Source of the DNA: an uncultured Succinivibrio sp.
Lineage (GTDB): Bacteria > Pseudomonadota > Gammaproteobacteria > Enterobacterales > Succinivibrionaceae
Length of the DNA: 55,639 bases
Direction of reading: 5' to 3'
NCBI GenBank assembly: GCA_902785325.1
Contig: CACZXZ010000010.1
Span: 1 to 55,639, forward strand
The number at the start of each line of letters is the position of its first letter. The first letter of the stretch is position 1. The position numbers and the translations under genes are program-made. This document shows positions 7,607 to 16,404 of this stretch, one piece after another. The notes under the pieces are model-generated. The model saw only the letters and a list, made by a program, of their open reading frames with translations. It made no database searches and was not told the DNA's origin.

Positions 7607-8797
7607 ATGTCTAATTCAATTACTGTTGATTATCAAACTCATGGTACTAAAGCATTACTTTTAGGATCAGGCGAACTTGGAAAGGAAGTTGCCATTGAAC
7701 TTTTAAGATATGGTATCGAGGTTACTGCTTGTGATCGCTATGACAATGCACCAGCTATGCAGGTTGCTCAACATAAAGCAATCATCAACATGCGTGATCC
7801 ACAGGAATTAGAAAATCTTATTGTATCTTTACACCCTGATTACATCATTCCTGAAATTGAAGCTATTTCAACAGAAACCTTAGTTGCACTTGAAGAAAAA
7901 GGCTACAACGTAGTGCCTTCTGCCCATGCAGCTAATATCACTATGAACCGTGAAGCTATTAGAACTCTAGCAGCTGAGGAATTATCTTTACCAACCTCAG
8001 CTTATTTCTTTGCTTCAACTATTGAAGAGATTAAAGAGAATATCCACAAGATTGGTTTTCCTTGCATCATGAAGCCAATTATGAGCTCCTCTGGTAAAGG
8101 ACAGAGCGTATTAAAGTCTGAGGCTGATATTGAAAATGCTTTTGCTGAGGCATGTGAGCACGGTAGAGGTGGTATCAAGCGTGTTATCGTTGAAGGTTTC
8201 GTACAATTTGATAAAGAAATTACTCTACTTACAGTAAATGCCGTAGACGGCATTCACTTCTGTGAAGCTGTAGGTCACCATCAAGTAAATGGTGATTATC
8301 ACGAATCTTGGCAGCCTGAAGAATTATCTGAAGAAGTACTTTTAGAGTCTAAGCGTATTGCATCATCCGTTGTAAGTGCCTTAGGTGGCTATGGCTTATT
8401 TGGTGTAGAGCTATTTATCTGTGGCAATAAGGTTATCTTCAGTGAGTTATCCCCAAGACCACACGATACAGGTATGGTTACCATGATTTCTCAGGATTTA
8501 TCTGAGTTTGCCCTACACGTACGTGCTCTTTTAGGTTTACCTATTGGAAAGATTTCCTTTAATGGTCCATCAGCATCAGCTGCTTTACTTGGTCAAGGTA
8601 AAGGCACTAACTTTATCTTCAAGGATTTAGACAAAGCTCTTGCAGTTGCTCCATTTAGCCAAGTTAGAATTTTTGGTAAACCAGATATCGACGGTGAAAG
8701 ACGCTTAGGTGTATGTCTTGCCCGTGGTAAGTCTGTAACCGAAGCTGTTGAGAACGTTAAAAAGATGCGTTCTTTAATCAATATTGATATTGAATAA
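7607..8797 (+). CDS. purT: Formate-dependent phosphoribosylglycinamide formyltransferase (GAR transformylase 2)
   Basis: PurT makes formyl-GAR from GAR, formate and ATP in purine synthesis. The 396-residue protein has the N-terminal LLGSGELGKEVAIELLR motif, an ATP-grasp domain with IMKPIMSSSGKGQS, and the ELSPRPHDTGMVT segment of the PurT/PurK family. The start is the second of two nearby ATGs because AGGAG lies 6 bases upstream of it; the first at 7601 abuts the ribosome site. Use of formate as one-carbon donor suits an anaerobe. It is the first gene of a likely operon with DUF4250 and ExoI-like genes. Confidence 0.95.
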   Translation: MSNSITVDYQTHGTKALLLGSGELGKEVAIELLRYGIEVTACDRYDNAPAMQVAQHKAIINMRDPQELENLIVSLHPDYIIPEIEAISTETLVALEEKGYNVVPSAHAANITMNREAIRTLAAEELSLPTSAYFFASTIEEIKENIHKIGFPCIMKPIMSSSGKGQSVLKSEADIENAFAEACEHGRGGIKRVIVEGFVQFDKEITLLTVNAVDGIHFCEAVGHHQVNGDYHESWQPEELSEEVLLESKRIASSVVSALGGYGLFGVELFICGNKVIFSELSPRPHDTGMVTMISQDLSEFALHVRALLGLPIGKISFNGPSASAALLGQGKGTNFIFKDLDKALAVAPFSQVRIFGKPDIDGERRLGVCLARGKSVTEAVENVKKMRSLINIDIE

Positions 8798-8816
8798 TAC
8801 TTAAAGGTACACTCTC

Positions 8817-9008
8817 ATGATGTCATTAAAAAATTACTTAAACATGGATGTTTACATGCTGTTATCTGCTGTAAATATGCAATTAAGAGACGAATTTGAG
8901 AGTGTCTCTTCCTTGTGCTCTTACCACGAAATTGATGAAGCTAAGCTTAAAGAGAGACTACAAGAAGCAGGCTTTACCTACGTAAAAGAGCAAAATCAAT
9001 TTAAATAA
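8817..9008 (+). CDS. DUF4250 domain protein
   Basis: A 63-residue protein with the DUF4250 pattern: NMDVYMLLSAVNMQLRDEF, then LCSYHEID and a C-terminal NQF. The family is a small, probably helical domain found in many anaerobes; its function is unknown. The gene lies 19 bases after purT and one base before the ExoI-like gene, so all three are likely co-transcribed. An adaptor role for the ExoI-like protein is possible but only suggested by adjacency. Confidence 0.8.
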   Translation: MMSLKNYLNMDVYMLLSAVNMQLRDEFESVSSLCSYHEIDEAKLKERLQEAGFTYVKEQNQFK

Positions 9009-9009
9009 C

Positions 9010-10254
9010 ATGCTACCTAAAATTGATGGGCAATATTTATTTGTCTTGCCCCTACCTCTTGTAAGTCCAACAGATCCTAAAGCTACCTTATTTGGTATCG
9101 TCTATGCCTATACAGATGCTGCTTTTAACCTCATTGGTAAAAAAGAGTTACTTATTTGTAAAGGCTTAGCTTACAAGTTACCATCCCCAAGTTATCTTTT
9201 TGCACAAGGTATCAATCCTGATTTAATTGCAAATGGCTTAAGTGAAGTTGAGTTCTTAACAAGACTTCAAAAGATTATGCAAGCACCTAATCTAGACATT
9301 TTTACTTGGTCACTGCATAACCTTAAAATCGTCGATAAGATGTGCACAAGAAACTTAGAGGCTAATCTTTTAGGTAAAGTAAATTCCTTAATCGATGTTA
9401 ATAAGATACTGAAACTTGACCAATACCTAAATACAGGATCAGTACCTAATACAGATGCGCTTTATAAATGCGCAAAATTATTAGGTTTTAAAGAAAGCTC
9501 AAAGCATACTGATCTGTTGTTTAAATTAGATGCTTTAATCTATTTAGTAAAGCATTTAAATACTAATGCTCAAGCTTTATTAAACTTCTCTTTAAAGGGC
9601 AAGCAATTTAAGATTGATACCATTAAAAATGCCCTTTTAAAAGGTCAAACCTTACTAGATTTTAATACAGCAACCCATGAGATTAACCTATTAAAGCCAC
9701 TTGTATTTGACGACTCAAAACAAAGACTTGAAGCTTTAGTTTATGACAATAATGGTATTACCCGTCAATTCATCTATTTAAGTCAATTTCCACTGTTATC
9801 TCCTGCTACTGTATTAACTCCAGCAAGACAAGAGCTTACAAAGATCTCTTTAAATAGTGTTAATAAGGCATTTTCTGAAACTGACATAAATAGTCTTAAA
9901 CTTGATTTAAACAGTCTAAGTGTTTTTGAAAAGTTTTATGCTCAATTAAATGCTGATGATAAGGCTTATTGCAAGCAGTGGAGAGCTTCTCCTAAAAACG
10001 CCCTTGAGCCACCTGCATTATCCTGCTCAAAGGAATTTAGACAACTAGTATTCTTACTTCGTGGTAATAACTTTGCAGGCACTTTAATCGACAATGAGCT
10101 TCAATATTACTACAGAATGTGTCAAAGCCTTTTAATGCCTCAGTTAAAAGTGTACGCTAAAGAGCTTAAATTACTAGTAAATCAGGTAGATGAGAATAAT
10201 CAAGAGCAAGTAATGTTACTTGCCACTATAGAGCGCTATTTAAGCTCTCTATAA
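9010..10254 (+). CDS. Exodeoxyribonuclease I (SbcB)-like protein, probably catalytically inactive
   Basis: The 414-residue protein aligns by eye with E. coli ExoI along its length: ATLFGIVYAYTDAAFNLIG with the first DnaQ strands, the PSPSYLFAQGI segment, FPLLSPATVLTP with the SH3-like domain, and a C-terminal NNFAGTL ... ELKLLVNQ region. ExoI (475 residues) digests single-stranded DNA 3' to 5'. Here the first exonuclease motif is lost: the positions of D15 and E17 are Leu13 and Leu15. Near His166 the following catalytic Asp is replaced (Phe171). Only an Asp equivalent to D108 (Asp109) seems kept. About 50 residues are missing mid-protein. It reads as an intact gene behind DUF4250, so a structural or SSB-binding role is possible. 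Homology is fairly sure, inactivity is inferred. Confidence 0.7.
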   Translation: MLPKIDGQYLFVLPLPLVSPTDPKATLFGIVYAYTDAAFNLIGKKELLICKGLAYKLPSPSYLFAQGINPDLIANGLSEVEFLTRLQKIMQAPNLDIFTWSLHNLKIVDKMCTRNLEANLLGKVNSLIDVNKILKLDQYLNTGSVPNTDALYKCAKLLGFKESSKHTDLLFKLDALIYLVKHLNTNAQALLNFSLKGKQFKIDTIKNALLKGQTLLDFNTATHEINLLKPLVFDDSKQRLEALVYDNNGITRQFIYLSQFPLLSPATVLTPARQELTKISLNSVNKAFSETDINSLKLDLNSLSVFEKFYAQLNADDKAYCKQWRASPKNALEPPALSCSKEFRQLVFLLRGNNFAGTLIDNELQYYYRMCQSLLMPQLKVYAKELKLLVNQVDENNQEQVMLLATIERYLSSL

Positions 10255-10255
10255 T

Positions 10256-10282
10256 AAGCTTTGGAGTATTACTCCAAAGCTT
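10256..10282. terminator. Bidirectional terminator between ExoI-like gene and topA
   Basis: AAGCTTTGGAG (10256-10266) pairs with CTCCAAAGCTT (10272-10282) around a 5-base loop. The convergent genes end at 10254 and 10288. Confidence 0.75.
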
Positions 10283-10287
10283 TATGA

Positions 10288-12993
10288 TCACTTCTTTGTA
10301 GACTTTTTGGTGGTAGTCTTTTTAGTGGTAGTCTTTTTAGCAGTAGTCTTCTTAGCTACAGTTTTCTTAGTAACTGTCTTCTTAGTGGTAGTTTTAGAAG
10401 CTTTCTTTTCACTTTCTTGAACTTCCCACTTTTTAGCTTCCTCATTATAGAATGCTACAAAGGAAGTAGGCTTACCGTCTTTTACAGAGATAATATACTG
10501 CTTTTTAGACTTACGAGAGAATCTAACCTCTGTTTCATTACCCTCGTCATCGTAAGCTGGAGCATCTGCTAAATAATAGAACTTAGGTGAGATCTTATCG
10601 CGGTATTTTTGAAGCTCTATAACCTTTGGTGGACGGGTTTCACGTACCTTAGGGAAGTTGTGAGCTGCAAGGAAGATACCAGCTGCACCATCTCTTAATA
10701 CGTAGTGAGCACCTGCTGCCTGACATGGAAGATCAGGTAAATCTACAGCATCCTCACGTGGTGGTGCAATTTCACCATTCTTTAAGATCTTACGGGTGTT
10801 GCCACACTCTTTGTTAGTACATTGCATGTACTTACCAAAGCGACCATCTTTTTCAATCATGGTGTGACCACACTTCTCACACTCAATCTCACGACCCTTT
10901 TCAATCTCAGAGTCAAACTTACCAGTCTCTAGAAGATAACCTTTACAGTTTGGGGTGGAGCAAAGGTGTAACTTGTGAGTCTCATCGATGATGTAGGTAT
11001 CCATCACACTATGACAAATTGGGCAACGAGCTCTTGAACGTAGGATAGCAGCCTCGTCCTCATCTGACAATTTGTGAGCACTGATAGCAGCTAAGTCGAT
11101 AGGTCTTAAGTTTAAGGTCTTCTTACATCTATCTATGGCTTTAACATCCTTGTCATAATAGCCTAAGCAGGATAAGAACATACCTGTCTTACCAGATTGT
11201 ACTGCCATGTGGTATTTACCACATTCAGGACAGGTAAACTCTTTAATCTCAAGAGGGCTATTCTCTGGCATACCACCTTCTGTGGCAGGTAGGGTTGCGT
11301 GATTTAGCTCTACTTCAAAGCCTTTATAGAAATTGTCTAGACTTTCAATCCAGTCTTTTTTACCACAAGCAATTTCATCGAGCTCATCTTCCATTGAAGC
11401 TGTAAAGTTCTTATCCATCAGATCTTTAAAGCTAAAGCGTAAACGGTCGGTTACAATCTCGCCCATTCTCTCAGCAAAGAAACGACCTTGATTGATAGTT
11501 ACATAACCACGCTCTTGAATGGTAGAGATAATAGCTGCATATGTTGAAGGTCTACCAATACCGTCCTTTTCTAGCTCTTTAACTAAACTTGCTTCGTTAA
11601 AACGAGCAGGTGGCTGGGTAAAGTGCTGGGAAGGTAGTAACTCTTCAAGTTTTAGAATATCCTGCTCTTTAAGCTCTGGTAATAAAACTTCCTCATTTTT
11701 AGTAAAGTTATAGACCTTTTTAAAGCCATCAAATAAAACATGCTTACCTGATACTTTAAAGGTGTACTTACCAGCTTGTACGGTAATTTGAGTAGTTTCA
11801 AATAACTGAGGTGACATCTGAGATGCTAGATATCTTGCTTTAATTAAATCAAATAATCTTTGTGCATCACGCTCAATACCAGATGGTAGTGGATCTAAAG
11901 GATGAGATGGACGAATTGCTTCGTGAGCTTCTTGAGCTGATTCTTTAGATTTGTAGTAATTTGGTTTTTCAGGTAGATATTGATCCCCAAAATTACGAGC
12001 AACAATATCACGAGCTGCTGCAATAGCCTCTTGCGACAAGTTAACACTGTCAGTTCTCATGTAGGTAATTAAACCTTGCTCATATAATCTTTGAGCAATA
12101 GTCATAGTTTTACGTACAGAGAAGCCTAATTTCTGATTAGCAACCTGCTGTAAAGTAGAGGTAGTAAATGGAGGTAGTGCTTGTTGCTTACCTTTTTTAG
12201 TTTCAACAGCTACTACTTTAAAGGTTTCGTTTTTAAGCTCTGCTACAATGCTGTTTGCTTGAGTACCATCTTTTATGACAGCTTTTTTACCATCAATCTG
12301 AGTTAAAGCAAGCTTTAGAGGCTCATTTTTTGAGGTTAGAGTATTAGCATCAATATTCCAATACTCTTCAGGGATAAATGCTTTAATCTCGCGCTCTCTA
12401 TCCACAATAAGCTCTACTGCAACTGACTGTACACGACCTGCAGATAAACCACGAGCAACTTTCTTCCAAAGCAATGGGGATACCATAAAGCCCACTACTC
12501 TGTCCAAAAAACGTCTTGTCTGTTGAGCGTTTACTAAATCCATATTGATTCTGCCTGGATTTTCAAACGCTTTTGCGATAGCAGCTTTGGTAATTTCAGG
12601 GTATTTAACTCTTAGGTATTTGTCATCACTGCCACCTAGCACTTCTTTTAAGTGCCAAGCAATAGCCTCTCCTTCTCTATCCAAATCGGTTGCAAGATAG
12701 ACTTTATCAGCATCTTTTGACAATTTTTTAAGTTCAGAAACTACTTTATGCTTATCAGGCATAATGTCGTAATTTGCAGCCCAATGATTTTTAGGATCAA
12801 TACCCATTGAATTAAACTGGGCTTGCTCTTTACTTACTTTAACTTTTTTAGTTTTATCTTTAGTTTGTGGTGCCACTGTAGCCAAATCACGAATGTGACC
12901 GACACTAGCTTTAACAATATAATCAGAGCCTAAATAACGGTTGATAATACTTGCCTTAGATGGAGACTCCACAATAACTAATGATTTACCCAT
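10288..12993 (-). CDS. topA: DNA topoisomerase I with lysine-rich tail
   Basis: TopA relaxes negative supercoils by single-strand cleavage. The 901-residue protein has TOPRIM residues Glu9 and DLDRE (103-107), active-site Tyr311 in ITYMRTDSVNLS, and three C-terminal Cys4 zinc ribbons beginning CPECGKYH, CPICHSVM and CEKCGHTM. The last about 40 residues are an unusual low-complexity Lys/Thr tail of KKTT-type repeats, not found in E. coli TopA but seen in some other bacterial topoisomerases, where basic tails aid DNA binding. It is last in a likely cvfB-sohB-topA operon, 17 bases after sohB. Confidence 0.96.
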   Translation of the reverse strand: MGKSLVIVESPSKASIINRYLGSDYIVKASVGHIRDLATVAPQTKDKTKKVKVSKEQAQFNSMGIDPKNHWAANYDIMPDKHKVVSELKKLSKDADKVYLATDLDREGEAIAWHLKEVLGGSDDKYLRVKYPEITKAAIAKAFENPGRINMDLVNAQQTRRFLDRVVGFMVSPLLWKKVARGLSAGRVQSVAVELIVDREREIKAFIPEEYWNIDANTLTSKNEPLKLALTQIDGKKAVIKDGTQANSIVAELKNETFKVVAVETKKGKQQALPPFTTSTLQQVANQKLGFSVRKTMTIAQRLYEQGLITYMRTDSVNLSQEAIAAARDIVARNFGDQYLPEKPNYYKSKESAQEAHEAIRPSHPLDPLPSGIERDAQRLFDLIKARYLASQMSPQLFETTQITVQAGKYTFKVSGKHVLFDGFKKVYNFTKNEEVLLPELKEQDILKLEELLPSQHFTQPPARFNEASLVKELEKDGIGRPSTYAAIISTIQERGYVTINQGRFFAERMGEIVTDRLRFSFKDLMDKNFTASMEDELDEIACGKKDWIESLDNFYKGFEVELNHATLPATEGGMPENSPLEIKEFTCPECGKYHMAVQSGKTGMFLSCLGYYDKDVKAIDRCKKTLNLRPIDLAAISAHKLSDEDEAAILRSRARCPICHSVMDTYIIDETHKLHLCSTPNCKGYLLETGKFDSEIEKGREIECEKCGHTMIEKDGRFGKYMQCTNKECGNTRKILKNGEIAPPREDAVDLPDLPCQAAGAHYVLRDGAAGIFLAAHNFPKVRETRPPKVIELQKYRDKISPKFYYLADAPAYDDEGNETEVRFSRKSKKQYIISVKDGKPTSFVAFYNEEAKKWEVQESEKKASKTTTKKTVTKKTVAKKTTAKKTTTKKTTTKKSTKK

Positions 12994-13010
12994 GGTAATA
13001 CCTTTTTCTT

Positions 13011-14141
13011 TTACTTAATTTGGTATTGATTATCGCACTCAACAGCTTTTGTAAGTTGCTTTCTTACCGTTTTAATCCAAGTTTTTGCCATTAACAATTT
13101 CTTTAGTATATCTTTTAATGACTTCTTTTCATCTTTGTCTATGCTAATCTTTATAGCACAAACTTTAGTAAAGTCTAAGCGATTTTGCAAATACTCATCA
13201 AATGTACTAATTTGATCAACTAAATTTAACTCTTTTGCATCCTCTGCAAGCCAATACTCACCGGTGGCGATATTCTCAATATCAAGCTTAGTTCTGTACT
13301 TAGCAACGATTGCCTTAAAACGGTTATGAATTAAGGTTATTTCTTGCTTAAATTTATCACGAGCCTCAGGAGTGTTCTCACCAAACATAGTAAGGGTACG
13401 CTTATATTTACCTGCAGTTACCTGCTCATATTCAACGTCGTGATTCTTTAAGACTTTATTAAAGTTAGGAATTTGGGCTACTACACCAATTGAACCTACA
13501 TATGAAAATGGTGCTGCTACAATCTTTGAGGCAACACAGGCCATCATATAGCCACCTGAAGCTGCCACAGTGTCAACACAAGCAACAAGATTGATACCTT
13601 TATTTCTAATTCTCTCAAGTTGACTTGCACATAGACCATAGCCATTTACTACACCACCAGGAGAAGTAAGCTTAATGATAACCTCATCTTTATCAGTTGC
13701 TTTAGCTAAGATTAAATTAACCTTAGAGGTTAACTCATCAACTTGACTTGCTCTTGCGTCACCATCAAAATCGATTACATAAAGGTGTTCTGGGCAAAAC
13801 TCTCCTTGCTCCTCAGCCTTTTTGATACGCTCAGCTTTTTCTTCACGAAGTTTTTCTGGTGCTGTCTTTAAAGCTTTAGCTTTTTGCTTTAAGTAAGCTT
13901 TTTTCTCTTTATCAGATTTACTTTCATCAAACTCATCAATAGCAGCATCTAATTTATCTACATTGTCTTTATAGAAATTAAATAAATTGGTGAATTTAAA
14001 TTTAATCTTATCTTTGTCATCTTCATTATGAGCTTTAGCTTGCATAGCTAAAGAGATGAGCAGTGATACTAACAAGAAGACAAAAACTAACACAGTTACT
14101 AACTTAACTGCAAACAAGCCCCAATTAGCTAAAAATTCCAT
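13011..14141 (-). CDS. sohB: Inner-membrane S49 peptidase SohB
   Basis: A 376-residue protein with one N-terminal membrane helix (about residues 8-32), a charged linker and an S49 protease domain from about 118. The catalytic dyad fits Ser195 in TVAASGGYMM and Lys247 in TAGKYKRTLT, with the preceding SPGGVVNGYG loop. SohB is a membrane-bound, periplasm-facing protease related to SppA, which degrades signal-peptide remnants or misfolded proteins. It lies 14 bases after cvfB and 17 before topA. E. coli also has sohB beside topA, which supports the call. Confidence 0.93.
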   Translation of the reverse strand: MEFLANWGLFAVKLVTVLVFVFLLVSLLISLAMQAKAHNEDDKDKIKFKFTNLFNFYKDNVDKLDAAIDEFDESKSDKEKKAYLKQKAKALKTAPEKLREEKAERIKKAEEQGEFCPEHLYVIDFDGDARASQVDELTSKVNLILAKATDKDEVIIKLTSPGGVVNGYGLCASQLERIRNKGINLVACVDTVAASGGYMMACVASKIVAAPFSYVGSIGVVAQIPNFNKVLKNHDVEYEQVTAGKYKRTLTMFGENTPEARDKFKQEITLIHNRFKAIVAKYRTKLDIENIATGEYWLAEDAKELNLVDQISTFDEYLQNRLDFTKVCAIKISIDKDEKKSLKDILKKLLMAKTWIKTVRKQLTKAVECDNQYQIK

Positions 14142-14155
14142 GGTTTATCTCTATT

Positions 14156-15025
14156 TTAATTGTCTTTATAATCAATACCTGCTTGAGTAAGTCTAATGCC
14201 TTCCTCTTCAATCGTGATAAGGCGATTTTTATAAAGGCCTCCTAAAGCTTTTTTAAACTTACCTTTTGACATGTGCAAGTAATCCTCGATGTCCTGAGGA
14301 TCTGACTTGTCATTAAACTGTAAAAAGCCATCTTGAGCTTTTAAGATTTTTAATAATAGTTTTGAGGCGTGCTCAATACCACTTACGCCCATTTCCTGGA
14401 ATGAAACATCTAATCTACCATCTTCACGGACTTTAGTAATGTAGCCTGTGGTTCTCTTACCAATCTTTACACCTACACCTTTAAGCTCAGATTTATAAAG
14501 TAAACCATAAACCTCATCGTTGACAACTACTCTAAAACCAAGGGGGGTATGAGATACAGCAACGACATTTACTCTTTGACCAGGCTTGTACTTACCAGGT
14601 TTTGCAGTATCACTAATGTAGTGATTAAATCTTTGAGTTCCAAAAAGTCTACCTTTATCATCTAATGCTACTAAGATAGTAACGCTCTCACCTACCTCAA
14701 AAGCAGTTCTTTGCTCTGAGATTGGAACTACAAGCTCCTTTGGAATACCAAGATCCATATATACAGTGCCACAATCGATGGAGGTAACAGTAAGGTTACC
14801 AATCATGCCACATTCAAGATAAGGGTGTCTTGCAGTTGCAAGCACTCGTCCTGCATCCTTATATAAGAACACACGCAATAGATCGCCAATTTTAAGATCA
14901 TCAGGTAACTGCTTTTTAGGAACGAACAAGCTACCTTCCTCTTGTGCATCCACAAAAGCACCTTGATCAGTAAGATCAACGACTGGAAGTTTAATCATAT
15001 GACCTAAAACAACCTTATCTTGCAT
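14156..15025 (-). CDS. cvfB: CvfB-family S1 RNA-binding protein
   Basis: The 289-residue protein has tandem S1-like beta barrels (about 1-65, 70-135 and 140-210) and a C-terminal winged-helix segment with LHMSKGKFKKALGGLYK. This is the CvfB/YitL architecture. Family members bind RNA and influence virulence or translation-related gene expression; the exact target is unknown. It is the first gene of the probable cvfB-sohB-topA operon. The symbol follows family usage. Confidence 0.88.
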   Translation of the reverse strand: MQDKVVLGHMIKLPVVDLTDQGAFVDAQEEGSLFVPKKQLPDDLKIGDLLRVFLYKDAGRVLATARHPYLECGMIGNLTVTSIDCGTVYMDLGIPKELVVPISEQRTAFEVGESVTILVALDDKGRLFGTQRFNHYISDTAKPGKYKPGQRVNVVAVSHTPLGFRVVVNDEVYGLLYKSELKGVGVKIGKRTTGYITKVREDGRLDVSFQEMGVSGIEHASKLLLKILKAQDGFLQFNDKSDPQDIEDYLHMSKGKFKKALGGLYKNRLITIEEEGIRLTQAGIDYKDN

Positions 15026-15063
15026 ATAAGCTCCTTAATAGCACTATCTATATATACATATAC

Positions 15064-15096
15064 AAAAAAGCCACTCTATTTTCAAGAATGGCTTTA
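15064..15096 (-). terminator. Terminator of rplY
   Basis: On the minus strand an AAAGCCATTCT / AGAGTGGCTT stem with one wobble pair is followed by a run of T. It lies about 30 bases after the rplY stop codon. Confidence 0.75.
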
Positions 15097-15122
15097 CGAT
15101 AACTTACAAAGGTATCAAAAAA

Positions 15123-15407
15123 TTAGATACGTTGGAAATCGATATGTAAGATACGCTCTGAAACTGGGTGACGTTGAATGTCTACAGGCTTAACTTTGAT
15201 TGTTTGGCCATCAACGTTTAACTCAACGTTAGTGTAGAACTCGTCCTTTAAAGAAGCAGCAATTAACTTCTTCTCATCAAGAGTAATAGAAATTGCGTCT
15301 TTACCTTCACCAATGATGATAGCTGGTGTTAAGAATTGACGACGTAGGCGGCGGCTCGCACCTCTTCCTAGGTCTGTACGGATAGTAGCATCAAATGAAA
15401 TTGCCAT
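15123..15407 (-). CDS. rplY: 50S ribosomal protein L25
   Basis: The 94-residue protein matches the short, gammaproteobacterial L25 form: GRGASRRLRR near the N terminus, VDIQRHPVSE and a final HIDFQRI. L25 binds 5S rRNA in the large subunit. No CTC extension is present. It has its own promoter and terminator and is divergent from a lipoprotein gene. Confidence 0.97.
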   Translation of the reverse strand: MAISFDATIRTDLGRGASRRLRRQFLTPAIIIGEGKDAISITLDEKKLIAASLKDEFYTNVELNVDGQTIKVKPVDIQRHPVSERILHIDFQRI

Positions 15408-15475
15408 TTTATGTTTTCCTTGAAATAATTAAAATAAATAAACTGTGTAATGCGACCATAAACACAGCAGACAGT

Positions 15476-15503
15476 ATTATATGCAAAAACGTGATTTTTG
15501 CAA
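15476..15503 (-). promoter_or_regulatory. Probable rplY promoter
   Basis: On the minus strand TTGCAA (15503-15498) and TATAAT (15481-15476) are separated by 16 bases, about 70 bases upstream of the rplY ATG. This is among the best sigma70-type matches in the window. Confidence 0.6.
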
Positions 15504-15506
15504 GTC

Positions 15507-15530
15507 AAATCTCACATTTAAATGAGATTT
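15507..15530. promoter_or_regulatory. Inverted repeat between rplY and the divergent lipoprotein gene
   Basis: AAATCTCA (15507-15514) and TGAGATTT (15523-15530) form an 8-bp inverted repeat just upstream of the rplY -35 box and about 20 bases ahead of a possible extended -10 (near 15546-15552) for the lipoprotein. It could be an operator for either gene. Confidence 0.35.
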
Positions 15531-15583
15531 TATTGCATTATGGTGTGATAATAATTAGAACTTATTTTAATCATCTAACAAAC

Positions 15584-16321
15584 ATGCTTATTTTAAAACC
15601 TTATTTTAATATAACAAGATTATTTAGCCTCTTTATTCTAGCTGTAAGCTTGATGCTTGTAGGCTGTCAAAGTGCAAGTCACGTTGAGCAAAGCCAAGGC
15701 TTTAATGTTGAGAAAATTCTAAATATAGTTAAGTTACACAAAACCACTGAACGTCAATTACGTGAGTACTTAGGAACTCCTGCTTATGAAGCAAGTTGCT
15801 TAAAAGATCAAAAACGAGTAATTGGCTTTGTAATCTTTGGCGATCACTTCTATAGTAATTTGTCTAAAGGTGCTGTTTTAGGCTATTTAACCTTTGGTTT
15901 AAAATCTAAAATCTTTGCACATACTTTAAAGTTCATCACTGCAAAGGTTGATAATAAAGGCAAGATTATTGCTATAAAAGCTAACGGGGTAACCTATAAT
16001 AAGCATATGAGATTTTCAACTTGGATTGAATATAAGAGAACCCTTAGTGTAAAAGAGTTAAAGTCTGAAGTTAACTTCTCTACTGACGAGGTAAAGGATA
16101 CTTTTATTGCTCAATACAATAAAACCCATAAAACCAAATTTGAAAACTTAAGTTCAAAACAAAGAGAAAAACTTATAGTATCCGATACAGTAAACGACTA
16201 TCAAACTGAAGCTTACCTTTATGGACAAAAGGTCTTAGGTAGTTTTTCTGATTTTATCACTCCGCTTCCTCAAAATTTTGATGGAGCTAAAGCATTAACC
16301 ATTTTTTCAGTAGAAAATTAG
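15584..16321 (+). CDS. Lipoprotein of unknown function
   Basis: A 245-residue protein starting MLILKPYF with a hydrophobic signal and a lipobox LVGC (Cys about 28), so an envelope lipoprotein. After the anchor the segment TTERQLREYLGTPAYEASC resembles the short 'LGxP' motif of BamE/SmpA-like lipoproteins, but this is too little to name it. An in-frame TTG-type start as far upstream as 15395 would overlap rplY and remove the signal peptide from the N terminus; the ATG at 15584 gives a proper lipoprotein signal. It precedes the APE operon by 83 bases but is probably separate from it. Confidence 0.7.
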   Translation: MLILKPYFNITRLFSLFILAVSLMLVGCQSASHVEQSQGFNVEKILNIVKLHKTTERQLREYLGTPAYEASCLKDQKRVIGFVIFGDHFYSNLSKGAVLGYLTFGLKSKIFAHTLKFITAKVDNKGKIIAIKANGVTYNKHMRFSTWIEYKRTLSVKELKSEVNFSTDEVKDTFIAQYNKTHKTKFENLSSKQREKLIVSDTVNDYQTEAYLYGQKVLGSFSDFITPLPQNFDGAKALTIFSVEN

Positions 16322-16359
16322 TGCTTTTTTAATAAGATCGTTTATTATTACGATTAAAT

Positions 16360-16397
16360 TTGGGATAATAATTTGTACATTATTTTATACTTATAAT
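16360..16397 (+). promoter_or_regulatory. Possible promoter region of the APE operon
   Basis: An extended -10-like TGGGATAAT (16361-16369) and a perfect TATAAT (16392-16397) precede the first APE gene. The second box is only 7 bases from the ATG and there is no ribosome-binding sequence, so a leaderless message is possible. An ATCGT/ACGAT inverted repeat lies at 16337-16354. No clean -35 is visible. Confidence 0.35.
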
Positions 16398-16404
16398 AAC
16401 AATT

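Noticed and set aside
15395-15583. Upstream extension of the lipoprotein gene to 15395
   Set aside because: It would overlap the divergent rplY start and its promoter and would bury the signal peptide. The ATG at 15584 gives a normal lipoprotein signal.
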